Below, piece after piece: positions 8,853 to 17,298 of a stretch of 64,000 nucleotides of DNA. The DNA lies in the NCBI RefSeq assembly GCF_000935025.1, contig NZ_CP010836.1, positions 2,976,001 through 3,040,000 on the forward strand, in the 5' to 3' direction. A program made the position numbers and the translations under genes. This stretch comes from Sphingomonas hengshuiensis. GTDB lineage: Bacteria; Pseudomonadota; Alphaproteobacteria; Sphingomonadales; Sphingomonadaceae. The notes beneath the pieces were generated by a model. That model was not told where the DNA came from and did no database searches. It saw only the letters and a program-made list of their open reading frames with translations. Numbering within the stretch: position 1 is the stretch's first letter; the number at the start of each line of letters is the position of its first letter.

Positions 8853-11800
8853 CTACTGCCCAAAGCCCCAGTTGAGGCTCAGGCGCACCACACCCGGCAC
8901 CGAATAGCTGTCCTTCAGCCATTGCGTGCCGGGTCCGGTGATGCTGGTCAAACGGGCACGCGTGACATTGGCGAGATCGAGGATCGCACTGAAGTTCCCG
9001 CCGAAATGATAGCGCCCCTGGATGTCGAACTGGGTGCGTGGCGCCCAATAGACATCCTGCCAGGCGGTATCGGGCGCGATGCTGCGTAGCGCCTTGCCCG
9101 TCCGGTTCATCGCGGCGCGCACTTCGAAGCCGCCCCGATTGTAGAAGATCGCAAGGTTGCGGATTTCACCCGGCTGGCCAACGAGCCGGTCGAGCTTGCG
9201 GGTGGCGCCGCTCGTCATCGGCACCGTGACCGCGCCGTTGAGCAGCGTCCAGTTCGCGCTGAATCCAATGTCCTTCAGCAGTGGCGAGATCGCGCCCAGC
9301 GATCCCACCATCGCGCTCAGTTCGAGACCCGTGATATGCGCAGCGGTCGCGTTGGTGGGCCGGGTTACCGATGCGTTGCGATAATAGACGCCGTCATGGG
9401 CATATCCGCGCGTGGTCGCATCGAATATCTCGTCCTGGATCGCCTTGTGGAACAGTGCGCCAGAGAGCATCCCGTCGAGGCCGCGCGGAAGCGTCCATTC
9501 CATGCTGAGATCGAAATTGTCGGACAGGCGGGGGCGGATGTCAGGATTGCCGAGGCTGACCTTCACGCCCGGAGCATCGGGATCGCCCACCTCGCTGCCG
9601 GCGGCGAAGTTCACCACGGATCGCGGCGCATAGGCCTCATAGCTGGGCCGCCCGATCGTGCGGCTATATCCCGCGCGCGTTTTCAGCGCCTGCAGCGGCC
9701 GGAAATTGATCAGTATCGAGGGCAGCAATTGCGCATAATGCGAGCCCGTCGCGATGGTCGACCAGGTGTCGTCCACCGAGAGATAGCCAAGGGTCGAGGT
9801 TGCAGTGCGCTCAAGCCGAAACCCGCCCAGCAGTTCGATCGGACCGCGCAGAAACCGGGCCATCGTGTAGCTGCTCAACACGGCTTCGACATGGTCGAAA
9901 TCGTCCTGATGGTCGTTCTCAACGCCGTCGGTGATCGAGATGCTCGCCTGGTTCGCATCGAACATCTGCCATGCGCGCACCGGATCGATGACGATCAGCC
10001 GCAAGCGGTTCTGGTTGAACGGCAACCGCGCGTCGCTGACATAGCCCACGCCATCCAGCGTGAGATCGCGGTTGAGCGTTCCAAACGCCAGGCTCTGATA
10101 GGCATAGGCATAGGTGCTGCGCGTCCAGGCGACGCCCGCGGCCAGCCCCAACCCCTCGTCGCCGTCGGCCATATTGTGCCGCCAGTCGCCGCGCACGCCC
10201 GCGATCGCCGCTGTCGCCTGGCGTGCGCGCCGCCGCCAATAGTCCGCCGTATAGAGCGACAGGTCCTGATAGGCCTGCACAGGCACGTTGAAGCTGAACT
10301 GCAGCGGCGCGCTGTCATAGCCAAAGCCGAGCGCCGGTGTTCCGACGACATCGCCGATCCGATCCTGCCCCGCCGTGAACTTCACCATCTTGTAGCGCTC
10401 GCGCATCGTCGCCCGCGACAGGCCGACGCGCAGCGCGAGTTCATCGCGCGCGCTCGCCTGCCAGTTCGCATCGAGCTGGAGCACGCGCGTCTCGCTATGC
10501 GTCACGCCGGCGCGATACCCGACCTGAACCGAGGCGGTATCGAAACGGCCCGAAACGGGCGTCTGGTCCACCACGTGCGCCAGGTCCGGATCGATCGCGA
10601 TCTCATTGCGCGTATAGCCGTCGCGGAAGCGATAGTCCGCCACCATCGCCGACAGGCGCAGCGTGTCGAGATCGGCTTCCGCACGGATCGTGCCGCCGAG
10701 ATGGCGGCGATCGCTGCCATTGTACCAATATTTGTCCTGCCGCGGCACCGCGATGCCATTGCCGAGCGTGCCGTCGCGCACGGGGCGGCCCGCATCGTCG
10801 TAGAAGACGAGGAACGCGCTGTCGCTGGTGGCGTGGACGTTGCTGTTATTCTGGAGCCGCTGATAGTTTGCGGAAACCACAAGGCCAAACTGCCCGTCCG
10901 ATCCGAAGGTGCGGCTGGCCGTGGCGGTGGCATGGACGCCGAGCCGGCCCTGGGCCTGAACCCTGCCGCGTTCGCTGGGGGAAGCCAGCCCGGCCTCGAT
11001 CGACAGGAACGCGCGACCGCCATTGTCAAAGGCACTGCGCGTCTGGAGATCGATCGCCGCGCCGATTGCGTTGGGATCGAATTCGGGCGTGAAGGTCTTC
11101 ACCACGAGCAGGCGGCTGACAAGCGAGGTCGGCAGCAGGTCCAGCCGCACGCCGCGCTCCGCGCTGTTCGAGCCGGCATCGGGAATGCCGGTCGAGGCGA
11201 CCGGCAGGCCATTGATCGTGACGTTGTTATAGGCCTGGGTCAGCCCGCGGACGACCGGCGCGATCGGGACGTCGCGCGGGTGCTCGTTATCGGCGATCGG
11301 CACCACGGAAACGCCGGGGATGCGGCGCATCGCATCGACGACGGTGCTGTCGGGCAGGCGGCGCACCTCATCGCTGGATATCGCATCGACGACGTTGCGG
11401 GCGCGCCGCTTGATCGCGATCGCCCTGCGGTCGGCGATCCGCTGGCCGACTACGACCAGCGTGTCGGATGCGACGGCTTCCGCGGGCGCCGCGTGAACCT
11501 TCGCACCCGGTCGATCCGGGCGGTCACGCGCGCGCGACGGGGCTTTCATGACAGCGCCCAGCCTGAAGATCAGGATCGTCTCGTCGCGCCGCCGAAAGCC
11601 GAGGCCGGTGCCCTGCAGAAGCACTTCCAGCGCCCGGGTGGGCGACAGGCGCCCATGAACGCCGCGGGTGCGCAGTCCGCGAAGGACCGCCGGATCGGCG
11701 AGCACCTGCACGCCGCTCGCTTGCGAAAACTGCGTCAAGGCAGGCGCGAGCGGTCCGGCCGGGATCGCAAAGGTCGCGCGGCGCAGCGTGGACTCATCCG

Positions 11801-11870
11801 CACTGGCGGGAACTGCGGCCAGGATCGCTACTGCCGCCTCAAGGCAGCAGAAGGCCTTTGTCCGCATCAT
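8853..11870 (-). CDS. TonB-dependent receptor with STN signalling domain
   Basis: A FecA-type transducing outer-membrane receptor of 1005 residues. After the signal peptide (AVPASA) comes an STN (secretin/TonB N-terminal) domain, roughly residues 35-105, beginning FAIPAGPLAPALTQFSQASG and ending with LLQGTGLGFRRRDETI. The plug has VVGQRIADRRA, MRRIPGVSVV and VRGLTQAYNNVTINGLP; the barrel ends LSLNWGFGQ. The STN domain would contact the FecR protein encoded just upstream. The ligand is unknown. The 3' end meets the convergent GDPD gene with six bases between stops. Confidence 0.9.
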   Translation of the reverse strand: MMRTKAFCCLEAAVAILAAVPASADESTLRRATFAIPAGPLAPALTQFSQASGVQVLADPAVLRGLRTRGVHGRLSPTRALEVLLQGTGLGFRRRDETILIFRLGAVMKAPSRARDRPDRPGAKVHAAPAEAVASDTLVVVGQRIADRRAIAIKRRARNVVDAISSDEVRRLPDSTVVDAMRRIPGVSVVPIADNEHPRDVPIAPVVRGLTQAYNNVTINGLPVASTGIPDAGSNSAERGVRLDLLPTSLVSRLLVVKTFTPEFDPNAIGAAIDLQTRSAFDNGGRAFLSIEAGLASPSERGRVQAQGRLGVHATATASRTFGSDGQFGLVVSANYQRLQNNSNVHATSDSAFLVFYDDAGRPVRDGTLGNGIAVPRQDKYWYNGSDRRHLGGTIRAEADLDTLRLSAMVADYRFRDGYTRNEIAIDPDLAHVVDQTPVSGRFDTASVQVGYRAGVTHSETRVLQLDANWQASARDELALRVGLSRATMRERYKMVKFTAGQDRIGDVVGTPALGFGYDSAPLQFSFNVPVQAYQDLSLYTADYWRRRARQATAAIAGVRGDWRHNMADGDEGLGLAAGVAWTRSTYAYAYQSLAFGTLNRDLTLDGVGYVSDARLPFNQNRLRLIVIDPVRAWQMFDANQASISITDGVENDHQDDFDHVEAVLSSYTMARFLRGPIELLGGFRLERTATSTLGYLSVDDTWSTIATGSHYAQLLPSILINFRPLQALKTRAGYSRTIGRPSYEAYAPRSVVNFAAGSEVGDPDAPGVKVSLGNPDIRPRLSDNFDLSMEWTLPRGLDGMLSGALFHKAIQDEIFDATTRGYAHDGVYYRNASVTRPTNATAAHITGLELSAMVGSLGAISPLLKDIGFSANWTLLNGAVTVPMTSGATRKLDRLVGQPGEIRNLAIFYNRGGFEVRAAMNRTGKALRSIAPDTAWQDVYWAPRTQFDIQGRYHFGGNFSAILDLANVTRARLTSITGPGTQWLKDSYSVPGVVRLSLNWGFGQ

Positions 11871-11927
11871 CCCCCTAGAACCCGCCGCCGGCCCGTTGCC
11901 TGAAGATGCGGATCGGCACCACGACGG

Positions 11928-12881
11928 TCATGATCGCTCGAGGATATAGGCCTGCTCGGTCTGCCGGACCTTGAAGCCGTAGAGCACACCCAGATTCTCG
12001 AGCACCACGCCCGGCTGCGAAAGCCGGAACCGACCGGCGACGCGCTTCCGAAGCAACACCGGATCGGTGACGGTGATCGCCCGCCCGGTCCAGCGCTGGA
12101 GATGCGGCAGAACCTGCGCAAGCGGCATGTCGGCAACCTGCAGCCAGCCATCGCGCCAGTCCGAAGCCGAAGAACCGACGAACGCCATCGGCGTGGCGAT
12201 CCTGCCATCGGCCAGCACGGAACGGTGCGCAGCCGGAACCAGCACCGCCGAAGCATCGCCGTCGGTGCCAAACCGCACCAGCCCGCGCTCCACGGCCAGG
12301 TCGACGCTGTCGCCGTTGCGCGCGAGATCGAAACGCGTGCCGAGGACCGTCACCCGCCCCTGTCCGGCGGAGACGCGAAACGGACGGCCTTCGTCATGCT
12401 CGACGTCGAACAGCGCTTCGCCGGCCTCCAGCGCGACGTCGCGTCGCCCGTCGTCGATCTTCGCACGGATGCGGCTGGCGCCGTTCAGCACCACCCGCGA
12501 ACCGTCCGCCAGGGTGAAGCTGCGGACTTCCCCTGCCGCAGTCGCAAACTCCTGCGCCGGCGTCATCGCAGAGCGAAGCTGCGGCCAGGAAAACACTGCA
12601 ACCGCCGCGCACGCAGCGGCGGCCATCCCGATCGCGGCGCGGCGACCGTGCCGTGGCCAGTCGCGTTCCGGTGCCCGTGCCTGTCGCTCGTGCAGCAGCA
12701 GGCCCTGGGTGACGGCGTCATCCATGCACGTGGCCCATAACGCGTCGAACGTCGCGCGACGCCCCGGCGCGCCCGCCAGCCAATGGGCGAACGCGGTCGC
12801 GTCGACTACGCCGCTCATGTGGCGGGCGACCCACAGCGCCGCTTCCTCGTCTTCCTGATCCTGCAAATAATCCGCCGTCAT
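11928..12881 (-). CDS. FecR-family anti-sigma / sigma-regulator protein
   Basis: A 317-residue inner-membrane regulator that relays the signal from the STN receptor to the sigma factor. The cytosolic N-terminus (DUF4880-like, WVARHMSG...FAHWLAG) is followed by one membrane helix around residues 84-102 and the periplasmic FecR domain (EVRSFTLADGSRVVLNGASRI, VTVLGTRFDLAR). The C-terminal part (VAGRFRLSQPGVVLENL) is the secretin-like segment common in sphingomonad FecR. Its start overlaps the sigma-factor stop by four bases (ATGA), so the two are translationally coupled. Confidence 0.9.
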   Translation of the reverse strand: MTADYLQDQEDEEAALWVARHMSGVVDATAFAHWLAGAPGRRATFDALWATCMDDAVTQGLLLHERQARAPERDWPRHGRRAAIGMAAAACAAVAVFSWPQLRSAMTPAQEFATAAGEVRSFTLADGSRVVLNGASRIRAKIDDGRRDVALEAGEALFDVEHDEGRPFRVSAGQGRVTVLGTRFDLARNGDSVDLAVERGLVRFGTDGDASAVLVPAAHRSVLADGRIATPMAFVGSSASDWRDGWLQVADMPLAQVLPHLQRWTGRAITVTDPVLLRKRVAGRFRLSQPGVVLENLGVLYGFKVRQTEQAYILERS

Positions 12882-13381
12882 TGGGTCTGGCGCCCATCCA
12901 GCTCCGCCATGCCTCTGTGCAACGCGAGCACGGCGCGGGCCACATGGGTATCGACGGCAGCGGGACTGATCGCCAGAGCCGCACCCACTTCCTTGGCGGA
13001 CATACCGTGCAGACGCCGCATCATAAAGACCTGGCGGCGCTGCTCCGGCAGCCCGGCCAGGATCTCGGAGACTTGTTGCATCCGCTCACGCTGCAGCAAT
13101 ACCTGTTCCTGCGACGGCGCCTCTGCGGGGATGTCGGTCCCGTCCGGCAGCGCCTCTTCGGCCCTGCGCTTATGGAACCGCGTCTGATCCACGATCAGAT
13201 TATGGGCGATGGTGCGCAACATGCCCCCCAGATTGGCAACCGTGCCCGAGCGGTACTGGGCCAGCCGCACAAAGCTGTCCTGCACCACGTCCTCGCTGGC
13301 CGAATGGTCACCGAGGTGCCGATAGGCGAGGCGATACACCTCGCGGCGGAACAGCCGGTACATCGATTCGTCGAAGTTCAA
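12878..13381 (-). CDS. ECF sigma factor, FecI-like
   Basis: A 167-residue extracytoplasmic-function sigma-70 factor. Region 2 is visible as VYRLAYRHLGDHSASEDVVQDSFVRL and region 4 as LPEQRRQVFMMRRLHGMSAKEVGAALAIS followed by the helix-turn-helix PAAVDTHVARAV. It heads a sigma / FecR / STN-receptor operon, the standard cell-surface signalling arrangement, so its likely target is the receptor promoter. In FecI systems the inducer is often iron-siderophore, but in sphingomonads such triplets also serve polymers and other substrates. Confidence 0.9.
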   Translation of the reverse strand: MNFDESMYRLFRREVYRLAYRHLGDHSASEDVVQDSFVRLAQYRSGTVANLGGMLRTIAHNLIVDQTRFHKRRAEEALPDGTDIPAEAPSQEQVLLQRERMQQVSEILAGLPEQRRQVFMMRRLHGMSAKEVGAALAISPAAVDTHVARAVLALHRGMAELDGRQTQ

Positions 13382-13513
13382 AGGGCAGCTCCCAGGGTGC
13401 TGCGCTGTCGCCTATAGAGACGGCATTACAGCTTCATGGCAGCGTCCCCGCGCAGCGCCCGACCGGCATCGGCACCGATGTGCAAAAGGGGGCGTTCGCG
13501 CGCTCTGCGTCTG

Positions 13514-14404
13514 TTATGCCTCGGCGAAGCGATAGCGATAGGCGTCGCCGTCGCGCAGCACCTGCCCGGCCGACGTGCCACGGAAATGCGCGGGGAAGCA
13601 CATCGTGTCGCTGTCGGCGACCCGCTCGAGGACTGACTTGCGCACCGCGACCGCCGCGGCGGGATCGTCGTCGAACGCCAGCGGCAGACCGGGCCGCACG
13701 AGCTGGATCGGATGATGGATCACGTCGCCCCAGAAGATCGCCTCGGCCCCACCGGCGCGCGCATGGATCGTGCAGCAGCCGGGCGAATGGCCGAAAGCGG
13801 GTTCGAGCCAGATGCCGTCGCCGATCTCGAGCAGCGCCGCGGTCGGGCTTTCGACGTCGACAATGTCGGCCAGCCCCGCCTCAACCACCGGCAGCACCGA
13901 ATCGTCGAATGCCTCGCGGTGCGGCGGCACCATGTCCTGCGCCGCCCAATGCTCATAGTCGCGCTTGCCGAAAATGTAGCGGGCATTGGGAAAGCTCGGC
14001 ACCCAGCGACCGTTTTCCAGTCGGGTGTTCCAGCCGACATGATCGAAATGGAGATGCGTGCACATCACCATGTCGATGTCCTCGGGCGCCAGTCCGATCG
14101 CGGCGAGGTTCGATAGATAGGGCGTATCGAGCATATGCACGCTGGGCACTGAGCGCTGCTTGCAGTTGCCATTGCAGCTGTCGATCAGGACGTTGCGGCC
14201 ATTCAGCGTTACCACGAAGCTGTGCATGCTGAGCATGAGCGTCGAGCTGGCCGGATCGGCGGTCAGATCGGGATCGTGGTGCCAGCCCGCAAGCCGTGCA
14301 AGATCCGCACCTACGATCTGCGGAAAGATCATGGAAAGCGGCATGCCGTCTTCCATTTCCATTACCTTGCGGACACTGAGGCGACCTAGTTGCTGCGTTT
14401 GCAT
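13514..14404 (-). CDS. MBL-fold metallo-hydrolase
   Basis: A cytosolic metallo-beta-lactamase-fold hydrolase of 296 residues. The metal motif THLHFDH is preceded by the IDSCNGNCK strand and followed by EPAFGHSPGC (third-site His), WGDVIHH (Asp) and FPAHFRG (last His). Such enzymes in catabolic clusters act as lactonases or esterases on ring-fission or side-chain lactones; no substrate can be assigned here. I chose ATG 14404; a TTG ten codons upstream is the alternative. It diverges from a MarR regulator, and a TTGCCTAACAAT site sits just upstream. Confidence 0.78.
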   Translation of the reverse strand: MQTQQLGRLSVRKVMEMEDGMPLSMIFPQIVGADLARLAGWHHDPDLTADPASSTLMLSMHSFVVTLNGRNVLIDSCNGNCKQRSVPSVHMLDTPYLSNLAAIGLAPEDIDMVMCTHLHFDHVGWNTRLENGRWVPSFPNARYIFGKRDYEHWAAQDMVPPHREAFDDSVLPVVEAGLADIVDVESPTAALLEIGDGIWLEPAFGHSPGCCTIHARAGGAEAIFWGDVIHHPIQLVRPGLPLAFDDDPAAAVAVRKSVLERVADSDTMCFPAHFRGTSAGQVLRDGDAYRYRFAEA

Positions 14405-14423
14405 AAAATATCCGCTGATATGA

Positions 14424-14435
14424 TTGCCTAACAAT
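14424..14435. promoter_or_regulatory. Motif-B operator candidate (TTGCCTAACAAT)
   Basis: This 12-mer is identical, in reverse complement, to 58771-58782 upstream of the alcohol dehydrogenase gene. It sits inside a dyad GATTG-N5-CAATC (14422-14436), 20 bases before the MBL start, where a repressor would block transcription. The TTGT-N3-ACAA-like half-sites fit GntR/FCD operators. Confidence 0.45.
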
Positions 14436-14544
14436 CCTTGTTGATGCTTTGCTTGTCAACCGGAGTGCCCCGGTCAGCCAGGATGGTTGCCGAGCATTGC
14501 CGCCCGACCTAGCGTGCATCGCTCCCCTTCGGACGGACTGACCC

Positions 14545-15135
14545 TTGGCAAACCCTCCCCTCTCGCGCGTGAAGACGGCTCCGGCCAAACCGGAGGATCT
14601 GGCCTCCCTCGCGGAGGCGAGCCACCAGCAGCGGCTCGATGCCGCGGTGGAGACCCTGGTTGGCGAATGGGCGGGAGTGATCCCCGCGCTCGATCGCGAC
14701 GTGCGCGCGATCGCCGCGCGGATTGCGCGGATCGACGATCGGCTGCGCAATCGCACGGCTGCAATCCTCAAGGATGCCCGGCTATCGGACAATGAGTTCC
14801 GCCTGCTCGCCGGCCTGTTGCGCCGGGGTGGCGCGCATCGCGCGGCGCCGACCGAGCTTGCCGGTCGCTATGTCCCGGTGACCTCGGGCGGCTTCACCGG
14901 CCTGGCGCGTCGGCTCGAGCGGCGAGGGCTGATCCGCCGGATCGCGCATCCGAGCGACCAGCGATCGGTGTTGATCGAACTCACCGACGAGGGCCGCGCC
15001 TTGGCCGACGAAACGATGCGCCAGGTCGCCGACGTCGAACGCACGCTGATGGGATCGCTATCGTCCGCCGAGCTCCAGCGCGGCAACCGGTTCCTGCGAA
15101 CGCTGCTCCATTCCATCGAACGAGCGCTCGACTGA
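14545..15135 (+). CDS. MarR-family transcriptional regulator
   Basis: A 196-residue winged-helix regulator. The DNA-binding core is visible as LSDNEFRLLAGLLRRGG, LAGRYVPVTSGGFTGLARRLERRGLIRRI and HPSDQRSVLIELTDEGRAL, the wing motif of MarR proteins. The N-terminal 60 residues are less typical and may help dimerisation. Start is uncertain: TTG 14545 is the first possible codon after an in-frame stop, GTG 14569 the next; neither has a good ribosome site. MarR proteins in lignin-aromatic clusters commonly repress transport and O-demethylation genes; the large palindrome at 16810 is a candidate target. Confidence 0.82.
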   Translation: MANPPLSRVKTAPAKPEDLASLAEASHQQRLDAAVETLVGEWAGVIPALDRDVRAIAARIARIDDRLRNRTAAILKDARLSDNEFRLLAGLLRRGGAHRAAPTELAGRYVPVTSGGFTGLARRLERRGLIRRIAHPSDQRSVLIELTDEGRALADETMRQVADVERTLMGSLSSAELQRGNRFLRTLLHSIERALD

Positions 15136-15138
15136 GGC

Positions 15139-16761
15139 TCAGGCCGGGACGCGCTCCTGGACGGGGACGCAGTCGACCGCCACGTCGCCCTTCTCGTCTC
15201 GCTGCAGTCGGACGTGCTTGACCCAGGCGGGATCGCTCGCGGGGAAATCGGTGCGCCCGTGGCCGCTGCGGGTCTCCTCGCGCGCGAGCTTGGCGGTCGC
15301 CACCAGTTGCGCCGCAAGCGCCAGGTTGCGAACGTCCTCGGCTGCGAACAGGTCGCTCGTCTTGATATTGCTGGCCGCCTCGGCGCGGATCGCCTGCAGC
15401 TTCTCGATCGCATCCTCGAGTTGCTCGCGGTTTGAGACGACGCCTGCCTGGCGCCACATGATCGCCTGGATCGTCCCGACCATCTCCATCGGGTCGACAT
15501 CCCCGCCCGGCGCCGCGAGCCGCTCGCGCTCGGCGGCCACGGCGCTGGAATCGATCACCGCAAAGTCATGGGCGGTGGCGAAGGCGGCAGCGCTGCGCCC
15601 GGCGATACCGCCGAAGGTCTGGGTCTCCAGGAATCCGCAGCCCTGCATGCGATCCCCGCCGTGCACCCCACCCGAGGCCTCCCCCGCGGCATAGAGCCCC
15701 GCCACCGGCGTGGCGGCGTTCACATCGATCCGCGCGCCGCCCATCAGCCGTTGGAACATCAAGGTGATCGGCACGACCTGCCCGGCTTCATAGGTGCCCA
15801 CAGGCGCGCGCGAGCGGGCGATCTGCCCTTCCTCGACATGCCAGACGACCGGCCCGCGCCCCTCGAAATTCTCGGTATAGACCGCGCGCGCCATCATGTA
15901 GCGCGGCGCGCATTCGAGATTCTCGGGATCATATTTCTCCATGATCCGCTCGCCCAGCGCGTTCATATAGTGCGCGCCGAAGATCGGTCCCGCAGGTGGC
16001 GAATCGCGAAACTGGGCGAACTCCATGTCGATCAGCGGCGCGCCGGCATGGAATGCCAGTGCGTAGGAATCGCCCGTGGTGCGGGCATGATGCTCGACCA
16101 CTTCCTCGCAGAGGATCGAGTAGAGCCGGTTCACCCCGCCCGCCGCGAGCACGATCGACTTTGCGCGGATCACGAAGGCGTTACCTTGCGCATCCACGGC
16201 ATGCGCCCCCGCGACGCGATCGCCATCCAGCAACAGGCGCGTGACCATTACATATTCTCGCAGCTCGACACCGTCGTCGAGAATCGCCTGGCGCATCGGC
16301 AGGATGACATTGGCATGCACGCCCTTGCCATGCCCCTGCGCCATCAGCGTGCGGCGCACCGAATGGCCCGCGCGCTTCGAGAGGAACCAGCTGCCGTCGG
16401 CATTGCGGATGAATGCGACGCCGCGCCGCTCCATGTCCTCGGCGATGCCGCGGCCATGTTCGGCGCACTGGGCGACGAGATCGCGGTCGCAGATGCCGCC
16501 GCTGGCGTTCGCCCAATCCTCGATGAACAATTCGGGGCTGTCGGCGTCGTCGAGCAAAGGCACGCTGAAGCCGACCAGTGCGTGCGGGCTCGATCCGCTC
16601 TGCCCCACTTCGCCCTTGTCCACCAGCATGACGCGGGCGCCTGTGGCAACGGCTTCGAGCGCCGCGCGCGTCGCGGCTGAACCGCCGCCGATCACGAGTA
16701 TGTCCGTCGATACGTCCTGAGCCAATGCCGGTCTCCCCGATGGCGATCGGCGCGCCGCCAT
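15139..16761 (-). CDS. FAD-dependent oxidoreductase, fumarate reductase / succinate dehydrogenase flavoprotein type
   Basis: A 540-residue flavoprotein of the FrdA/SdhA/NadB/AprA superfamily. It has the N-terminal FAD motif DILVIGGGSAATRAALEA, VMLVDKGEVGQSGSS, the substrate-domain arginine region and the conserved LYAAGEASGGVHGGDRMQGCGF near residue 370. It probably oxidises or reduces a C-C bond next to carboxylates. No SdhB-type partner is adjacent, but a small ferredoxin gene is transcribed divergently. Its stop lies three bases from the stop of the MarR gene. ATG 16761 is used; an internal TTG at the LAQDV codon is possible. Confidence 0.8.
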   Translation of the reverse strand: MAARRSPSGRPALAQDVSTDILVIGGGSAATRAALEAVATGARVMLVDKGEVGQSGSSPHALVGFSVPLLDDADSPELFIEDWANASGGICDRDLVAQCAEHGRGIAEDMERRGVAFIRNADGSWFLSKRAGHSVRRTLMAQGHGKGVHANVILPMRQAILDDGVELREYVMVTRLLLDGDRVAGAHAVDAQGNAFVIRAKSIVLAAGGVNRLYSILCEEVVEHHARTTGDSYALAFHAGAPLIDMEFAQFRDSPPAGPIFGAHYMNALGERIMEKYDPENLECAPRYMMARAVYTENFEGRGPVVWHVEEGQIARSRAPVGTYEAGQVVPITLMFQRLMGGARIDVNAATPVAGLYAAGEASGGVHGGDRMQGCGFLETQTFGGIAGRSAAAFATAHDFAVIDSSAVAAERERLAAPGGDVDPMEMVGTIQAIMWRQAGVVSNREQLEDAIEKLQAIRAEAASNIKTSDLFAAEDVRNLALAAQLVATAKLAREETRSGHGRTDFPASDPAWVKHVRLQRDEKGDVAVDCVPVQERVPA

Positions 16762-16809
16762 CAGCCCGTCGATGCAAAGACCGCTACCTATGGTTGCGTT
16801 TCGCCAGCG

Positions 16810-16839
16810 TCAATATATCTTAGTGCTAAGGTATATTGA
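16810..16839. promoter_or_regulatory. 30-bp near-perfect palindrome between divergent flavoprotein and ferredoxin genes
   Basis: The outer arms TCAATATA (16810-16817) and TATATTGA (16832-16839) pair perfectly, as do the inner arms CTTAG and CTAAG; 26 of 30 positions are symmetric. TATATT elements lie on both strands and could serve as -10 boxes, so a bound dimer would block both promoters. The length and the symmetric TTAG/CTAA core resemble MarR-type operators, and a MarR gene lies two genes away. Confidence 0.6.
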
Positions 16840-16871
16840 ACGGGCAAGGCAAGCAGAATGCGTATATCGCA

Positions 16872-17156
16872 ATGACCCAAATGACCGATGGCAGCATCAT
16901 CGTCGAACTGGCGCGCTCGGGGCTGACGCTCACGGTGCCGCCGGGCGAATCGATCCTGGATGCGGTGCGCGCCGCGGGGATCGCTGCCACGTCGAACTGC
17001 GAACAGGGGACGTGCGGCGCCTGTGAAGTCACCGTGCTCGCCGGCGTTCCGGACCATTTCGACGCGGTGCTCTCGCCAAAGGATCGGGCGGCGGGGAAGA
17101 CGATGATGATATGCTGCTCGGGCGCGCTGAGCGAGCGCCTCGTCCTCGATCTTTAG
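16872..17156 (+). CDS. Stand-alone [2Fe-2S] ferredoxin resembling the C-terminal domain of VanB-type reductases
   Basis: A 94-residue plant-type ferredoxin. The cluster ligands are in SNCEQGTCGACEVTVLAG (C-x4-C-x2-C) and ICCSGA near the end; the ending SERLVLDL is that of phthalate/vanillate-type oxygenase reductases, in which this domain is fused behind FMN and NAD domains. Here those domains are missing, so the protein must receive electrons from a separate reductase, perhaps the one at 53695. It likely supplies the Rieske oxygenase encoded next. I start at ATG 16872; no strong ribosome site is visible. Confidence 0.85.
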   Translation: MTQMTDGSIIVELARSGLTLTVPPGESILDAVRAAGIAATSNCEQGTCGACEVTVLAGVPDHFDAVLSPKDRAAGKTMMICCSGALSERLVLDL

Positions 17157-17182
17157 GCCCGCGCGCGGCTTGCGCGAAAGAG

Positions 17183-17195
17183 GGCGTGACACGCC
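17183..17195. promoter_or_regulatory. 13-bp perfect dyad before the Rieske gene
   Basis: GGCGTG (17183-17188) and CACGCC (17190-17195) are perfect inverted arms around a single A. It lies 27 bases after the ferredoxin stop and about ten bases before the motif-A site; it could be an operator or part of a short hairpin. Confidence 0.3.
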
Positions 17196-17204
17196 AAATG
17201 CGTT

Positions 17205-17216
17205 TTGATATACAAT
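17205..17216. promoter_or_regulatory. Motif-A operator candidate upstream of the VanA-like gene
   Basis: TTGATATACAAT contains the recurring half-site TATACAAT. It lies about 83 bases before the TTG start I prefer for the Rieske gene, in the expected promoter area. Confidence 0.45.
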
Positions 17217-17298
17217 CGTGACTATCAATTTGCGCCGGGACGCGCTTGCATCGCGGGCCTTCCGCGCCGACAAGATTGGTTCGGATACGGAGTCTGAT

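Noticed and set aside
9336..11903. Very long open frame on the plus strand opposite the STN TonB receptor
   Set aside because: The minus strand has a full receptor with STN, plug and barrel motifs; the opposite frame is Arg/Asp/His-rich with no domain and is a by-product of GC-rich codon use.
13467..13480. Terminator hairpin CATCG/CGATG after the MBL gene
   Set aside because: The stem is five bases and the A/T run is on the wrong side for the minus-strand gene.
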